From Microcella indica (GTDB lineage: Bacteria; Actinomycetota; Actinomycetes; Actinomycetales; Microbacteriaceae), in contig NZ_CP058670.1 of the NCBI RefSeq assembly GCF_013414345.1, positions 310,001 to 374,000 on the forward strand: a stretch of DNA of 64,000 nucleotides. Reading direction: 5' to 3'. Below are positions 25,092-33,576 of this stretch, one piece after another; position 1 is the stretch's first letter; each line of letters begins with the position of its first letter. Made by a program: the position numbers and the translations under genes. The notes below the pieces were generated by a model. That model ran no database searches. It saw only the letters and a list, made by a program, of their open reading frames with translations, and was not told where the DNA came from.

Positions 25092-25987
25092 CGGCCACGC
25101 CCCCCGTGAGGCTCGCGGCGCACGTGCACCGGCTCGCCGTGCTCCTCGCCGCGGGAATCGCCCCAGCATCCGCGTGGCGCCACGTCGCGGCCGAGGGTGA
25201 CGACGAGACCCTCGACGGCGTGGTCGCGCAGCTCGAGCGCGCTCCCGATGCGGCGCTCGCGCTCGAGCGTGCGGCGCCCGCGCAGGACCCAGCGTGGGCG
25301 GGGCTGCTGGCCGCGTGGCGAGTCGCTGCCGCCAGCGGCGCGCCGCTCGCTCCCGCGCTCACGGCCTTCGCCGGCGCGATCCGCGATCGGCAGGAGGCTG
25401 CTCGCGACATCGAGATCGCTCTCGCCGGCCCGCAGGCCACGGCGCGCATCGTGCTCCTGCTGCCCGTGTGCGCCATCGTCCTCGCGCTCCTGCTCGGTGT
25501 CGATCTGCTCGGCACACTCGCCCAGCCGCTCGGGTTCACGAGCGCGGTGCTCGGGGTCGGCCTCCTGCTGCTGGCGCGGCGGTGGATGCGGCGCATGCTG
25601 CGCGCCGCGGCGCCGCCGCCGCCCACGGCGGGGCTCCCTCTCGACCTGCTCGCCGTCGCCGCGGGCGGCGGCGGCTCACCCGAGGCGGCTCTCGCACTAG
25701 TGACGGCCGAGCTCGACCGCGCGTCCCTCGCGCTGGACGAGGTCGAGACGGCGGCCGCGCAGTCGCTCGTGCGGCTCTCACGCGTCTCAGGAGCTCCGCT
25801 GGGTGCCCTGTGCCGAGCAGAGGCCGTGGAACGTCGTGCGGATGCCCGCGCGAGCGCGCGCGGCAGCGCGGAGAGGCTCGCAGTGCGCCTCATGCTGCCC
25901 CTGGGTGCGTGCATCCTGCCGTCGTTCGTGCTGCTGGGGGTCGTGCCGCTCCTGCTCGGCCTGCTCTCCTCCACACCCGCCTCGTGA
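25088..25987 (+). CDS. Fused TadB/TadC-like type II secretion F protein
   Basis: 299 residues, GTG start in a GTGA overlap with tadA. The protein contains two similar halves. Residues 8-165 have LAVLLAAGIAPASAWRHV, GAPLAPALTAFAGAIRDRQ and a two-helix membrane hairpin. Residues about 180-299 have LDLLAVAAGGGGSPEAALALV, GAPLGALCRAEAVERRADA and a closing membrane helix or helix pair. Separate TadB and TadC platform proteins are usual (Rv3658c and Rv3657c in M. tuberculosis), so this looks like a compact single-chain version. The platform anchors the ATPase and passes pilins out of the membrane. Confidence 0.8.
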   Translation: MTATPPVRLAAHVHRLAVLLAAGIAPASAWRHVAAEGDDETLDGVVAQLERAPDAALALERAAPAQDPAWAGLLAAWRVAAASGAPLAPALTAFAGAIRDRQEAARDIEIALAGPQATARIVLLLPVCAIVLALLLGVDLLGTLAQPLGFTSAVLGVGLLLLARRWMRRMLRAAAPPPPTAGLPLDLLAVAAGGGGSPEAALALVTAELDRASLALDEVETAAAQSLVRLSRVSGAPLGALCRAEAVERRADARASARGSAERLAVRLMLPLGACILPSFVLLGVVPLLLGLLSSTPAS

Positions 25988-26109
25988 GACGGGCTCTGCG
26001 CTGTTCTGCGGCGGCCATGCCTGCCGGCGCGCCCCACGTCGCAGACTGATCGGGTTCGTGCCACTGGACCGCCCGCCGCCTGCGGGCATGATCGCCCAAG
26101 GAGCACACC

Positions 26110-26343
26110 ATGAGCACCGCCCTCCCATCCTCCTGCCCGCCGGCCGCGACTCGCGGGCCGAATACCGCCCGCCGCCGAGGCCGGGTGCGGCTCACCGACG
26201 ATCGCGGTGCCGCGACCGCCGAGTACGCCATCGCGACCATGGCAGCAGTCGGCTTCGCGAGCCTGCTCGTCGTCATCATGCAGAGCGACGAAGTGCGCGG
26301 CATCCTCACCGACCTCGTGCGCACCGCGCTCACCGTCGGGTGA
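26110..26343 (+). CDS. Flp-type pilin candidate (DUF4244)
   Basis: 77 residues with AAGGAG ribosome-binding site. A basic leader (about 1-32) ends in DDRG, followed by AATAEYAIATMAAVGFASLLVVIM. The G|AATAEY junction with Glu at +5 and a hydrophobic helix is the type IV prepilin pattern; the leader is long, as in the DUF4244 family. It probably is the major subunit of the short pilus assembled by the neighbouring ATPase and platform protein. The stop overlaps the next gene's GTG. Confidence 0.82.
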   Translation: MSTALPSSCPPAATRGPNTARRRGRVRLTDDRGAATAEYAIATMAAVGFASLLVVIMQSDEVRGILTDLVRTALTVG

Positions 26344-26663
26344 GAGACGACCGCGGGGCGGCCACGGCCGAGGTCGCGGTCGCCCTTCCCGCCGTCGCTC
26401 TCGTGCTCGTCGCCTGCCTGGGTGGACTGCTCGCCGCCACCGAACTCGTGCGCCTGCAACTGGCAGCGGCCGACGCCGCGCGACTGCTCGGTCGGGGCGA
26501 GTCCTCGGCGCTGGAGCACGTGCAGCGGGCGGTGCCCGGCGCGACGGTCTCGGCGAGCCGCTCTGACGGGCTCGTGTGCGTTGACGCGCGTTCCGCGCCC
26601 CGAGTGCTCGGCGTGCCGATCGCGGTGAGCGCGTCCTCGTGCGCGCTCGACGGAGGGTGGTGA
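26340..26663 (+). CDS. TadE-like minor pilin
   Basis: 107 residues, GTG start overlapping the DUF4244 stop. It begins VRDDRGAATAEVAVALPAVALVLVACLGGLLAA, again a G|AATAE prepilin-like junction with Glu at +5 and one N-terminal helix, then a small extracytoplasmic domain with two Cys (VCVDAR and SSCALDGG) that could form a disulfide. This matches the Rv3655c-type TadE proteins. It overlaps the next gene in a GTGA. Confidence 0.82.
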   Translation: MRDDRGAATAEVAVALPAVALVLVACLGGLLAATELVRLQLAAADAARLLGRGESSALEHVQRAVPGATVSASRSDGLVCVDARSAPRVLGVPIAVSASSCALDGGW

Positions 26664-27052
26664 CGCGCGTGCCCCGATGGTCTGCAGACCGCGGTGCGGG
26701 CACGCCGCTCGTCGTCGGAGTGCTCGCAGCCGTGGTCATCGCCGGGCTCGCTCTCGTCGGCGCCGCGAGCGCCGTCTCGGGTGCGCAGCGGGTGGGGGCG
26801 GCCGCGGATGCCGCCGCGCTCGCCGCGGCGGACGTCATGCTCGGGTGGATCGCCGGCGATCCGTGCGAGATCGCCGCGCGCGTCGCGCGGGCCCACGACA
26901 CCGCCCTCGTGGGCTGCCGCACCGAGGGCTTCAGCATGATCGTGACGGTGCGGGCCACCGTCCTCAGCGTGGCCGTGGAACGGACAGCACGGGCCGGGCC
27001 TCCCGGTGCCCGTGAGGTGCGCACTCGCGCACCCTGTGTATGGTGTGGCTGA
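26660..27052 (+). CDS. TadG/Rv3654c-like pilus-associated protein
   Basis: 130 residues, GTG start overlapping the TadE-like stop. N-terminal SADRGAGTPLVVGVLAAVVIAGLALVGAASAVSGAQRVGAAAD has the DRG junction but lacks the +5 Glu (AGTPL), so processing by a prepilin peptidase may differ. The V-x-G-A-A-A-D-A-A-A-L-A-A-A-D segment is the signature of Rv3654c-type proteins that end these clusters. Cys residues at positions near C74/C88 and a C-terminal CVWCG pair are present. Role probably accessory to the pilus. Confidence 0.78.
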   Translation: MTRVPRWSADRGAGTPLVVGVLAAVVIAGLALVGAASAVSGAQRVGAAADAAALAAADVMLGWIAGDPCEIAARVARAHDTALVGCRTEGFSMIVTVRATVLSVAVERTARAGPPGAREVRTRAPCVWCG

Positions 27053-27133
27053 CCGCGGCTTCACGCCGCGCACCCCGTCGCGGTGCGGATCCCATCCCCG
27101 CGGCATCGAGAGCGACAGTAAAAGAGGAGCACC

Positions 27134-29968
27134 GTGTCAGGAGCCAAGAAGCTGGTCATCGTCGAGTCGCCTGCCAAGGCGAAGACGATCGGCAAGTACC
27201 TCGGCGACGACTACGAGGTGCAGGCCTCCGTCGGCCACATCCGTGACCTCATCGAGCCGAAGAACCTGCCTCCCGAGCTCAAGAAGGGCCCACTCGGCAA
27301 GTTCTCCATCGACGTCGAGAACGGCTTCGAGCCCTACTACGTGGTCTCCGATGCGAAGAAGAAGACCGTCGCCGACCTCAAGCGAGCCCTGAAGGGGGCC
27401 GACGAGCTCTGGCTCGCAACTGATGAGGACCGCGAGGGGGAGGCGATCGCCTGGCACCTGCTCGAAGTGCTCAAGCCCAAGGTCCCGGTCAAGCGCATGG
27501 TCTTTCACGAGATCACCTCCGAGGCGATCCAGCGCGCCGTCGATGCCACGCGCGACCTCGACACCGCGCTCGTCGACGCGCAGGAGACCCGGCGCATCCT
27601 CGACCGGCTGTACGGCTACGAGGTGAGCCCCGTGCTCTGGCGCAAGGTGGGCCCGGGGCTCAGCGCGGGCCGCGTGCAGTCGGCGGCGACCCGTCTCGTC
27701 GTCGACCGCGAGCGCGAGCGCCTCGCCTTCGTCACCGCGAACTATTGGGACCTCGACACGACGCTCGCGCCCGTCGGCGGCGATACGCCGTTCACAGCGC
27801 GACTCGGCAGGCTCGACGGCAAGAAGGTCGCCACCGGGCGCGACTTCACTGACCGCGGCGAGCTCAAGTCGGCCGAGACCGTCGCCCTCGACGAGTCCAC
27901 GACAACATCGCTCGCCGCGGCGCTGCGCGACCCCGACCTCGCCGTCACGGTCGCGAACGTCGAATCGAAGCCGTACACGAGGCGGCCCGCCGCGCCGTTC
28001 ACGACGTCGACGCTGCAGCAGGAGGCCGGCCGCAAGCTGCGGTTCACCGCGCGCCAGACCATGTCGGTCGCCCAGTCGCTCTACGAGAACGGCTACATCA
28101 CCTACATGCGCACCGACTCGGTGACGCTCTCCCAGCAGGCCGTCGACGCCGCACGCGCGCAGGCCACCCAGCTGTACGGCGCCGACAGCATTCCCGAGAA
28201 GCCCCGCACCTACTCCGGAAAGTCGAAGAACGCCCAAGAGGCCCACGAGGCAGTGCGCCCCGCCGGAGACGTCTTCCGCACCCCCAGCGAGCTCGAGGGC
28301 ACCCTGCGCGGCAACGACTGGAAGCTCTACGACCTCATTTGGAAGCGCACCGTCGCGAGCCAGATGGCCGATGCGCGCGGGCAGACCGCCTCGGTCACCA
28401 TTCACGCGGGCCCCACGCCGCAGAGCGCTACCCCCGCCGGCGTCGTCGCCGAATTCGCGGCGAGCGGCACCGTCATCACCTTCCGCGGCTTCCTCGCGGC
28501 CTACGAGGAGAGCCGCGACGAGGAGCGCAACGCCGACGAGCGCGCCGAACCCACCGAGTCGAAGCTGCCCCCGCTCGAGGTCGGGCAGAGCCTCACGGTC
28601 GTCGAGGTCGAGCCCAAGGGGCATGAGACGAGCCCGCCCCCGCGGTACACCGAGGCGAGCCTCGTCAAGGCGCTCGAGGAGCGGGGCATCGGCCGCCCCT
28701 CGACCTACGCCGCCATCATCTCGACGATCGTCGACCGCGGCTACGTCACCCCTCGCGGCTCCGCCCTCGTACCTAACTGGATCGCCTTCTCGGTCGTGCG
28801 ACTGCTCGAAGAGAACTTCGCCGACCTCGTCGAGTACGACTTCACGGCCGCCATGGAGGCCGACCTCGACCGCATCGCCAACGGCGAAGCCGACCGCACC
28901 GAATGGCTCACCGGCTTCTACTTCGGTGATGCCCACCAGCCCGGCCTGCGCCCCGTGATCGACAACCTCGGCGAGATCGACGCGAAGACCCTCAACTCGA
29001 TGCCGCTCACCGACACCATCACGCTGCGCATCGGCAAGTACGGCCCCTACCTCGAGCTCGACGAAGGCGGGGAGACGCCGCGACGCGTCAACATTCCCGA
29101 AGAGCTCGCCCCCGACGAGCTCACCGCCGCCAAAGCGCAAGAGCTCGCCGACGCCCCCGTCATCGGCGACCGCGTTCTCGGGGTGAACCCCGAGACGGGC
29201 AAGAACGTCGTCGCCAAGACCGGGCGCTTCGGGCCCTACGTCACCGAGGTAGACCCCGAGCCGGAGGAGCCCGCCCAGCCCAGCGCTGCGACGTCCACTG
29301 CCGCGGAACCCGCCGTCGACCCTGCCACCGGCGAAGTGCTCGAGCCCGCACCGAAGAAGAAGGCGGCGCCCAAGAAGAAGGCGGGCGAGAAGCCGCGCAC
29401 GGCATCCCTCTTCAAGGACATGGACCCCGAGACCGTCGACCTCGCGACCGCCCTGCGCCTGCTCGACCTGCCACGCCTTGTCGGGGAGGACCCGGAGAGC
29501 GGCGAGCCGATCACGGCGCAGAACGGCCGCTACGGCCCCTACCTCAAGAAGGGCACAGACTCGCGCTCGCTCGACGAGGAGGCCCAGATCTTCGACATCG
29601 ACCTCGCGGGAGCACTCGCCAAGTTCGCCGAGCCGAAGTACGGCGCCCGCAAGGCCGCGAGCGCCCTCAAGGAGTTCGACGCCGACCCGGTCAGCGGCAA
29701 GCCGATCAAGCTCAAAGACGGCCGCTTCGGCCCCTACGTCACTGACGGCGAGACCAACGCGACCGTGCCGCGCGGCGAAGACCCGATGGAGGTCGACTTC
29801 GAGCGTGCCGTTCAGCTCATCGCCGACAAGCGCGCCAAGGGGCCCGCCAAGAAGCCCGCCAAGCGTGCATCGACCGCCACCAAGAAGGCGCCGGCCAAGA
29901 AGACGACGGCCAAGAAGGCCACGGGCGCGTCGAAGGCCGCGCCGAAGCCTGCACCGAAGAAGAAGTGA
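27134..29968 (+). CDS. topA: DNA topoisomerase I
   Basis: 944 residues, GTG start with AGAGGAG. Type IA topoisomerase that relaxes negative supercoils. TOPRIM is seen as VESPAKAKTIGKYLG and LATDEDREGEAIAWHL; the active-site Tyr is in ENGYITYMRTDS. The C-terminus has several repeated modules without Cys zinc fingers, e.g. GKYGPYLEL, GRFGPYVTE, GRYGPYLKKG, GRFGPYVTDG, typical of actinobacterial enzymes, followed by a Lys/Ala-rich tail (last 45 residues) that aids DNA binding and processivity. tmk and holB follow in the same direction, and topA lies next to the tad genes as in M. tuberculosis. Confidence 0.97.
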   Translation: MSGAKKLVIVESPAKAKTIGKYLGDDYEVQASVGHIRDLIEPKNLPPELKKGPLGKFSIDVENGFEPYYVVSDAKKKTVADLKRALKGADELWLATDEDREGEAIAWHLLEVLKPKVPVKRMVFHEITSEAIQRAVDATRDLDTALVDAQETRRILDRLYGYEVSPVLWRKVGPGLSAGRVQSAATRLVVDRERERLAFVTANYWDLDTTLAPVGGDTPFTARLGRLDGKKVATGRDFTDRGELKSAETVALDESTTTSLAAALRDPDLAVTVANVESKPYTRRPAAPFTTSTLQQEAGRKLRFTARQTMSVAQSLYENGYITYMRTDSVTLSQQAVDAARAQATQLYGADSIPEKPRTYSGKSKNAQEAHEAVRPAGDVFRTPSELEGTLRGNDWKLYDLIWKRTVASQMADARGQTASVTIHAGPTPQSATPAGVVAEFAASGTVITFRGFLAAYEESRDEERNADERAEPTESKLPPLEVGQSLTVVEVEPKGHETSPPPRYTEASLVKALEERGIGRPSTYAAIISTIVDRGYVTPRGSALVPNWIAFSVVRLLEENFADLVEYDFTAAMEADLDRIANGEADRTEWLTGFYFGDAHQPGLRPVIDNLGEIDAKTLNSMPLTDTITLRIGKYGPYLELDEGGETPRRVNIPEELAPDELTAAKAQELADAPVIGDRVLGVNPETGKNVVAKTGRFGPYVTEVDPEPEEPAQPSAATSTAAEPAVDPATGEVLEPAPKKKAAPKKKAGEKPRTASLFKDMDPETVDLATALRLLDLPRLVGEDPESGEPITAQNGRYGPYLKKGTDSRSLDEEAQIFDIDLAGALAKFAEPKYGARKAASALKEFDADPVSGKPIKLKDGRFGPYVTDGETNATVPRGEDPMEVDFERAVQLIADKRAKGPAKKPAKRASTATKKAPAKKTTAKKATGASKAAPKPAPKKK

Positions 29969-29978
29969 GTCGCATCGC

Positions 29979-30599
29979 ATGACCGGGCTCTTCCTGACCC
30001 TCGAAGGCGGTGACGGCTCCGGCAAGAGCACCCAGATGGGAGCCCTCACCGCGTGGCTCGAGCAGCAGGGGCGCACGGTCGTGCAGTCGCGCGAGCCCGG
30101 CGGCACCGACCTCGGCCTCGAGCTGCGCGAGATCGTCCTGCACCGCCGAGGGTTCATCGCTCCGCGCGCCGAAGCCCTGCTCTACGCAGCCGATCGCGCG
30201 CACCACATCGCGACCATCGTGCGGCCCGCACTCGAGAGAGGCGACGTCGTCATCCAGGATCGCTACCTCGACTCCTCCGTCGCCTACCAGGGCGCGGGGC
30301 GCGTGCTCGAGGCGAACGAGGTTCGCGACCTCTCCCTGTGGGCCACGGAAGGGCTGCTGCCCGACCTCACCGTCCTGCTCGACCTCGACCCGGCCGTGGG
30401 CCGCGAGCGCCTCACCGAGAGCCGCACGCGCTACGACCGCCTCGAGGCGGAGGAGGCCGACTTCCACGAGAGGGTGCGTGCCGCGTACCTCGGGCTCGCC
30501 GAGGCCGAGCCCGAGCGGTTCCTCGTGCTCGATGCGACCCTGCCCGTCGAGCAGCTGCAGCAGAGCATCCGCGACCGGGTGTCGCACCTGCTCGCCTAG
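29979..30599 (+). CDS. tmk: Thymidylate kinase
   Basis: 206 residues. It phosphorylates dTMP to dTDP. P-loop EGGDGSGKST near the N-terminus, the DR(Y/H) motif VIQDRYLDSSVAYQGAGR and REPGGTDLG are all present, in a full-length protein. The lid region has ESRTRYDRLEAEEADFHERV. ATG lies 10 bases after topA, so the two are probably co-transcribed with holB behind. Together with tdk elsewhere in the window it completes thymidine salvage to dTDP. Confidence 0.96.
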   Translation: MTGLFLTLEGGDGSGKSTQMGALTAWLEQQGRTVVQSREPGGTDLGLELREIVLHRRGFIAPRAEALLYAADRAHHIATIVRPALERGDVVIQDRYLDSSVAYQGAGRVLEANEVRDLSLWATEGLLPDLTVLLDLDPAVGRERLTESRTRYDRLEAEEADFHERVRAAYLGLAEAEPERFLVLDATLPVEQLQQSIRDRVSHLLA

Positions 30600-30608
30600 A
30601 GTGGCCGC

Positions 30609-31772
30609 ATGAGCGCGTGGGACGAGCTGACCGGGCAGGAGGCGGCCATCCGCGCCCTGCAGGAGGCCGCAGCCGACCCCGACTCGATGACCCACTCCTG
30701 GCTCATCACGGGCCCGCCCGGGTCCGGGCGCTCCAACCTCGCCTACGCGTTCGCGACCGCTCTGCTCAGCGGGCTGACCCCTGATCCCGCCGTGACCGCG
30801 ACGACGGAGGCGCAGGTCGCCGCGCGCACGCATCCCGACCTCGCCGTGCTCGCGACCGACCGCGTCATCATCTCGATCGACGAAGTGCGGCAGCTCGTCT
30901 CGCAGAGTCAGTTCTCGCCCTCCGTCGCTCCCTACCGCGTCATCGTCATCGAAGACGCCGACCGCATGACCGAGCGCACCTCGAACGTGCTCCTCAAGGC
31001 GCTGGAAGAGCCGCCGCCGCGCACCGTGTGGATCCTCTGCGCGCCCAGCGCGGCCGACCTCATCCCCACCATCCGCTCCCGCGTGCGCACCATCCGCCTG
31101 CGCGTGCCGAGCGTCGCCGAGGTCGCGGACCTGCTCGTGCGCCGCGACGGCATCGCCCCCGCGCTCGCCGAGCAGGCCGCTCGAGAGGCGCAGACCCACA
31201 TCGGCATGGCGCTGCGCCTCGCGACCGACCCGGATGCCCGTGCCCGCCGCACGCGCAGCCTCGAGCTCGCCCTCGGCGTGACCTCGGTGAGCGGGGCCGT
31301 GCTCGCCGCCGAGCAGCTCGTCGCTATCGCGACGGAGGACGCGAAGGCGTTCACGGTCGAGCGCGAGGCGGAGGAGCGCGAGGCCGCACTGCGGCAGCTC
31401 GGCGTCGAACCCGGCGGCACCGTTCCGCCCGCACTGCGGTCGACGCTGAAGAACCTCGAGGAGGACCAGAAGAGGCGCGCGACGCGCTCCGTGCGAGACG
31501 GTGTCGACCGTGTGCTCGTCGACCTGCTCTCGCTCTACCGCGACATCCTTCTCGTCCAGCTCGGTGCGGGCCTCGAGCTCGTCAACGAGTCCCTGCGCCC
31601 CGCTGTGGAGCGTGCCGCGCAGACCCTGAGCCCGGCGGCCGCCCTCGGAGCGATGGACGCGATCGCCCTCGCGCGGCACCGCGTCGCCGGCAACACGCCG
31701 CCGGCCCTCGCGCTCGAGGCGATGATGGTCGCGGCGAGCGGCAGGGTTCCCGCACTAGGCTCGCTCGCGTGA
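30609..31772 (+). CDS. holB: DNA polymerase III subunit delta'
   Basis: 387 residues. Clamp-loader subunit. AAA+ motifs GPPGSGRSNLAYAFA (the P-loop Lys is replaced by Arg, normal for delta'), VIVIEDADRMTERTSNVLLKALEEPP and the SRVRTIRLRVPS sensor region. In many relatives a zinc-binding Cys cluster follows the first helix, just before the THPDL motif. Here the same stretch (TPDPAVTATTEAQVAARTHPDL) has no Cys. The C-terminal collar domain carries a longer linker. It follows tmk by 9 bp and overlaps the next gene in a GTGA. Confidence 0.93.
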   Translation: MSAWDELTGQEAAIRALQEAAADPDSMTHSWLITGPPGSGRSNLAYAFATALLSGLTPDPAVTATTEAQVAARTHPDLAVLATDRVIISIDEVRQLVSQSQFSPSVAPYRVIVIEDADRMTERTSNVLLKALEEPPPRTVWILCAPSAADLIPTIRSRVRTIRLRVPSVAEVADLLVRRDGIAPALAEQAAREAQTHIGMALRLATDPDARARRTRSLELALGVTSVSGAVLAAEQLVAIATEDAKAFTVEREAEEREAALRQLGVEPGGTVPPALRSTLKNLEEDQKRRATRSVRDGVDRVLVDLLSLYRDILLVQLGAGLELVNESLRPAVERAAQTLSPAAALGAMDAIALARHRVAGNTPPALALEAMMVAASGRVPALGSLA

Positions 31773-33310
31773 CGCGACGCCCCCTCCTCGCCAGCCTCCT
31801 CCTCGTTCCCGTACTGCTGCTCAGCGGGTGCGTGCCGCCGTGGCTCGCCACCGTCCTCGGCGGCGGCGACACCTCCACCCCTACGGGCGAGGAGGTCGCC
31901 GACGAGCTGCGGCCGTACTACACGCAGGTTCTCGCGTGGCGGGATTGCGGCGGCGGTGCGCAGTGCTCGACGGCCCTCGCGCCCCTCGACTGGCAGAACC
32001 CTGGAACGGGCGAGCACGTCGAACTCGCCCTCGTGCGCCACCCGGCGGCGAGCGGCGCGCCCCAGGGTTCGCTGTTCATCAACCCGGGTGGCCCGGGCGC
32101 CTCCGGGTTCGACTTCGTGCGCGACAGCGTCGACTTCGCGGTGAGCACCGAGCTGCGCGAGCAGTTCGACATCGTCGGCTGGGACCCTCGCGGGGTCGGC
32201 CGATCGAGCGCCGTGACCTGCTACACCGAGACGAGCGAGCAGGACGAGTTCATCTACGGAATCCCCGACTCCGAGCCGGGAAGCCCCGAGTGGGAGGCGG
32301 AGGTCGTCGACGCCTCGCTCGACTTCATCGCCGCGTGCGAGCAGAACACCGGCCCGCTGCTCGAGTTCGTCGACACCGAGAGCACGGTGCAGGATCTCGA
32401 CCTTCTGCGCGCGATCGTCGGCGACGAGGCCCTCCACTACTTCGGCTACTCCTACGGCACCGAGATCGGTGCGCGGTACGCCGACCGGTTCCCCGACAGA
32501 GTCGGCCGCCTCGTGCTGGACGGTGCGACCGACCCCACGACGACCACCTTCGAGGTCGTGCTCGCGCAGTCCGCCGGGTTCGAGCAGGCGTTGCGCGCGT
32601 ACCTCGAAGGATGCCCGAGCCTCGGCGAGTGCCCCTTCACGGGCGGGGTGGAGGAGAGTCTCGACCTCATCCGCCAGCTGTACGACCGCCTGGGCGAGGA
32701 GCCCATCGAGGCGGAGGACGGCCGCTTCTTCGACAGCGCCGTGCTCGACATCGCCATCGCGACGGCACTCTACGACGAAGGCTCGTGGAGCTTCCTCAGT
32801 GAGACGTTCAGCGAGCTGCGCACCGGCGAGGTCGCCACGGGCTTCCTGCTCGCCGACTTCTACTACGGCCGCGAGGGTGGGCGCTACATCGACAACTCGC
32901 TCGAAGCGTTCATCGCCATCAACTGCCTCGACTATCCGGTCGAGACCGACCGGGACGTCATCGCCGAGCAGAACGAGCGCATTCGGGAGGTCGCCCCGAC
33001 CACGGCCGACCCCTCACCGCTCGGCGACGTCATCTGCGCCAACTGGCCGTACGCCTTCGAGGGCGACCTCGAGCCCGTGCGCGCCGCCGGCGCGCCACCG
33101 ATCCTCGTCATCGGCACCACCGGTGACCCGGCCACTCCCTACGAGTGGGCCGAGGCGCTGGCCGAGCAGCTCGAGAGCGGTGTGCTCGTCACCTACGTCG
33201 GCGAAGGCCACATCGCCTACGACGAAGGCGACCCGTGCATCAACGGGCTCGTCGACGACTACCTGCTCACGGGCGAGGTGCCCGCGAGCGATCCGGTCTG
33301 CAACGGGTAA
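31769..33310 (+). CDS. Secreted alpha/beta-hydrolase lipoprotein, tripeptidyl aminopeptidase-like
   Basis: 513 residues, GTG start overlapping holB. Signal peptide with lipobox LLLSGC at about 15-20. The catalytic domain is the S33-type alpha/beta fold: oxyanion motif INPGGPGASGFDF, DIVGWDPRGVGRSS, nucleophile elbow HYFGYSYGTEIGA (G-Y-S-Y-G, Ser nucleophile), late Asp near IGTTGDPATPYEWA and His in VGEGHIAY. A TAP-like C-terminal domain (about 395-500) matches the SlpD/SlpE and TAP families that trim N-terminal tripeptides from secreted proteins. Location: cell-surface lipoprotein. Confidence 0.9.
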   Translation: MTRRPLLASLLLVPVLLLSGCVPPWLATVLGGGDTSTPTGEEVADELRPYYTQVLAWRDCGGGAQCSTALAPLDWQNPGTGEHVELALVRHPAASGAPQGSLFINPGGPGASGFDFVRDSVDFAVSTELREQFDIVGWDPRGVGRSSAVTCYTETSEQDEFIYGIPDSEPGSPEWEAEVVDASLDFIAACEQNTGPLLEFVDTESTVQDLDLLRAIVGDEALHYFGYSYGTEIGARYADRFPDRVGRLVLDGATDPTTTTFEVVLAQSAGFEQALRAYLEGCPSLGECPFTGGVEESLDLIRQLYDRLGEEPIEAEDGRFFDSAVLDIAIATALYDEGSWSFLSETFSELRTGEVATGFLLADFYYGREGGRYIDNSLEAFIAINCLDYPVETDRDVIAEQNERIREVAPTTADPSPLGDVICANWPYAFEGDLEPVRAAGAPPILVIGTTGDPATPYEWAEALAEQLESGVLVTYVGEGHIAYDEGDPCINGLVDDYLLTGEVPASDPVCNG

Positions 33311-33376
33311 CGGGTGTGCGCGGCCGCCCGCGCGATGGGATAAACTCGTGAGCCGTGCCCGGTGGAACCGGGTCAC

Positions 33377-33449
33377 GCCGCCTTAGCTCAGTCGGCAGAG
33401 CGATTCACTCGTAATGAATAGGTCCCGGGTTCGATTCCCGGAGGCGGCC
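33377..33449 (+). tRNA. tRNA-Thr (anticodon CGT)
   Basis: A 73-base cloverleaf. The acceptor stem is GCCGCCT/AGGCGGC, the D stem GCTC/GAGC and the anticodon stem ATTCA/TGAAT around loop CTCGTAA, so the anticodon is CGT (reads ACG). The T arm is CCGGG-TTCGATT-CCCGG and CCA is not encoded. Its 3' part is duplicated 80 bp downstream (33507-33530). Confidence 0.95.
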
Positions 33450-33530
33450 CGTAAGCCAGTTCTTCCACAGTGGTCGATCCTGGTGCGCCGATGCTGACGC
33501 ATCGCGGGGTTCGATTCCCGGAGGCGGCCC
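33427..33530 (+). repeat. Direct repeat of the tRNA-Thr 3' end (att-like scar)
   Basis: A 24-bp stretch, GGGTTCGATTCCCGG plus AGGCGGCCC, occurs at 33427-33450 within the tRNA gene and exactly again at 33507-33530. It covers the T arm, acceptor 3' strand and the next two bases. The 56 bp between the copies are not tRNA-like and have no ORF. Such duplications form when elements integrate at tRNA 3' ends; here no element remains between the repeats. Decayed tandem tRNA is the alternative. Confidence 0.7.
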
Positions 33531-33576
33531 TGACAAACTTGCTGCGCTACTCGTCCGCGTCACCGAGAGGATGCGC

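Noticed and set aside
27137-30157. A 1006-codon open frame on the minus strand opposite topA
   Set aside because: It has low-complexity Val/Gly/Glu/Arg composition, no domain signature and mirrors the codon bias of topA and tmk. High GC leaves few stop codons on the opposite strand.
30707-30780. Degenerate P-loop (GPPGSGRS) in holB as a broken ATPase
   Set aside because: Delta' subunits normally lack a working P-loop, so this is expected.
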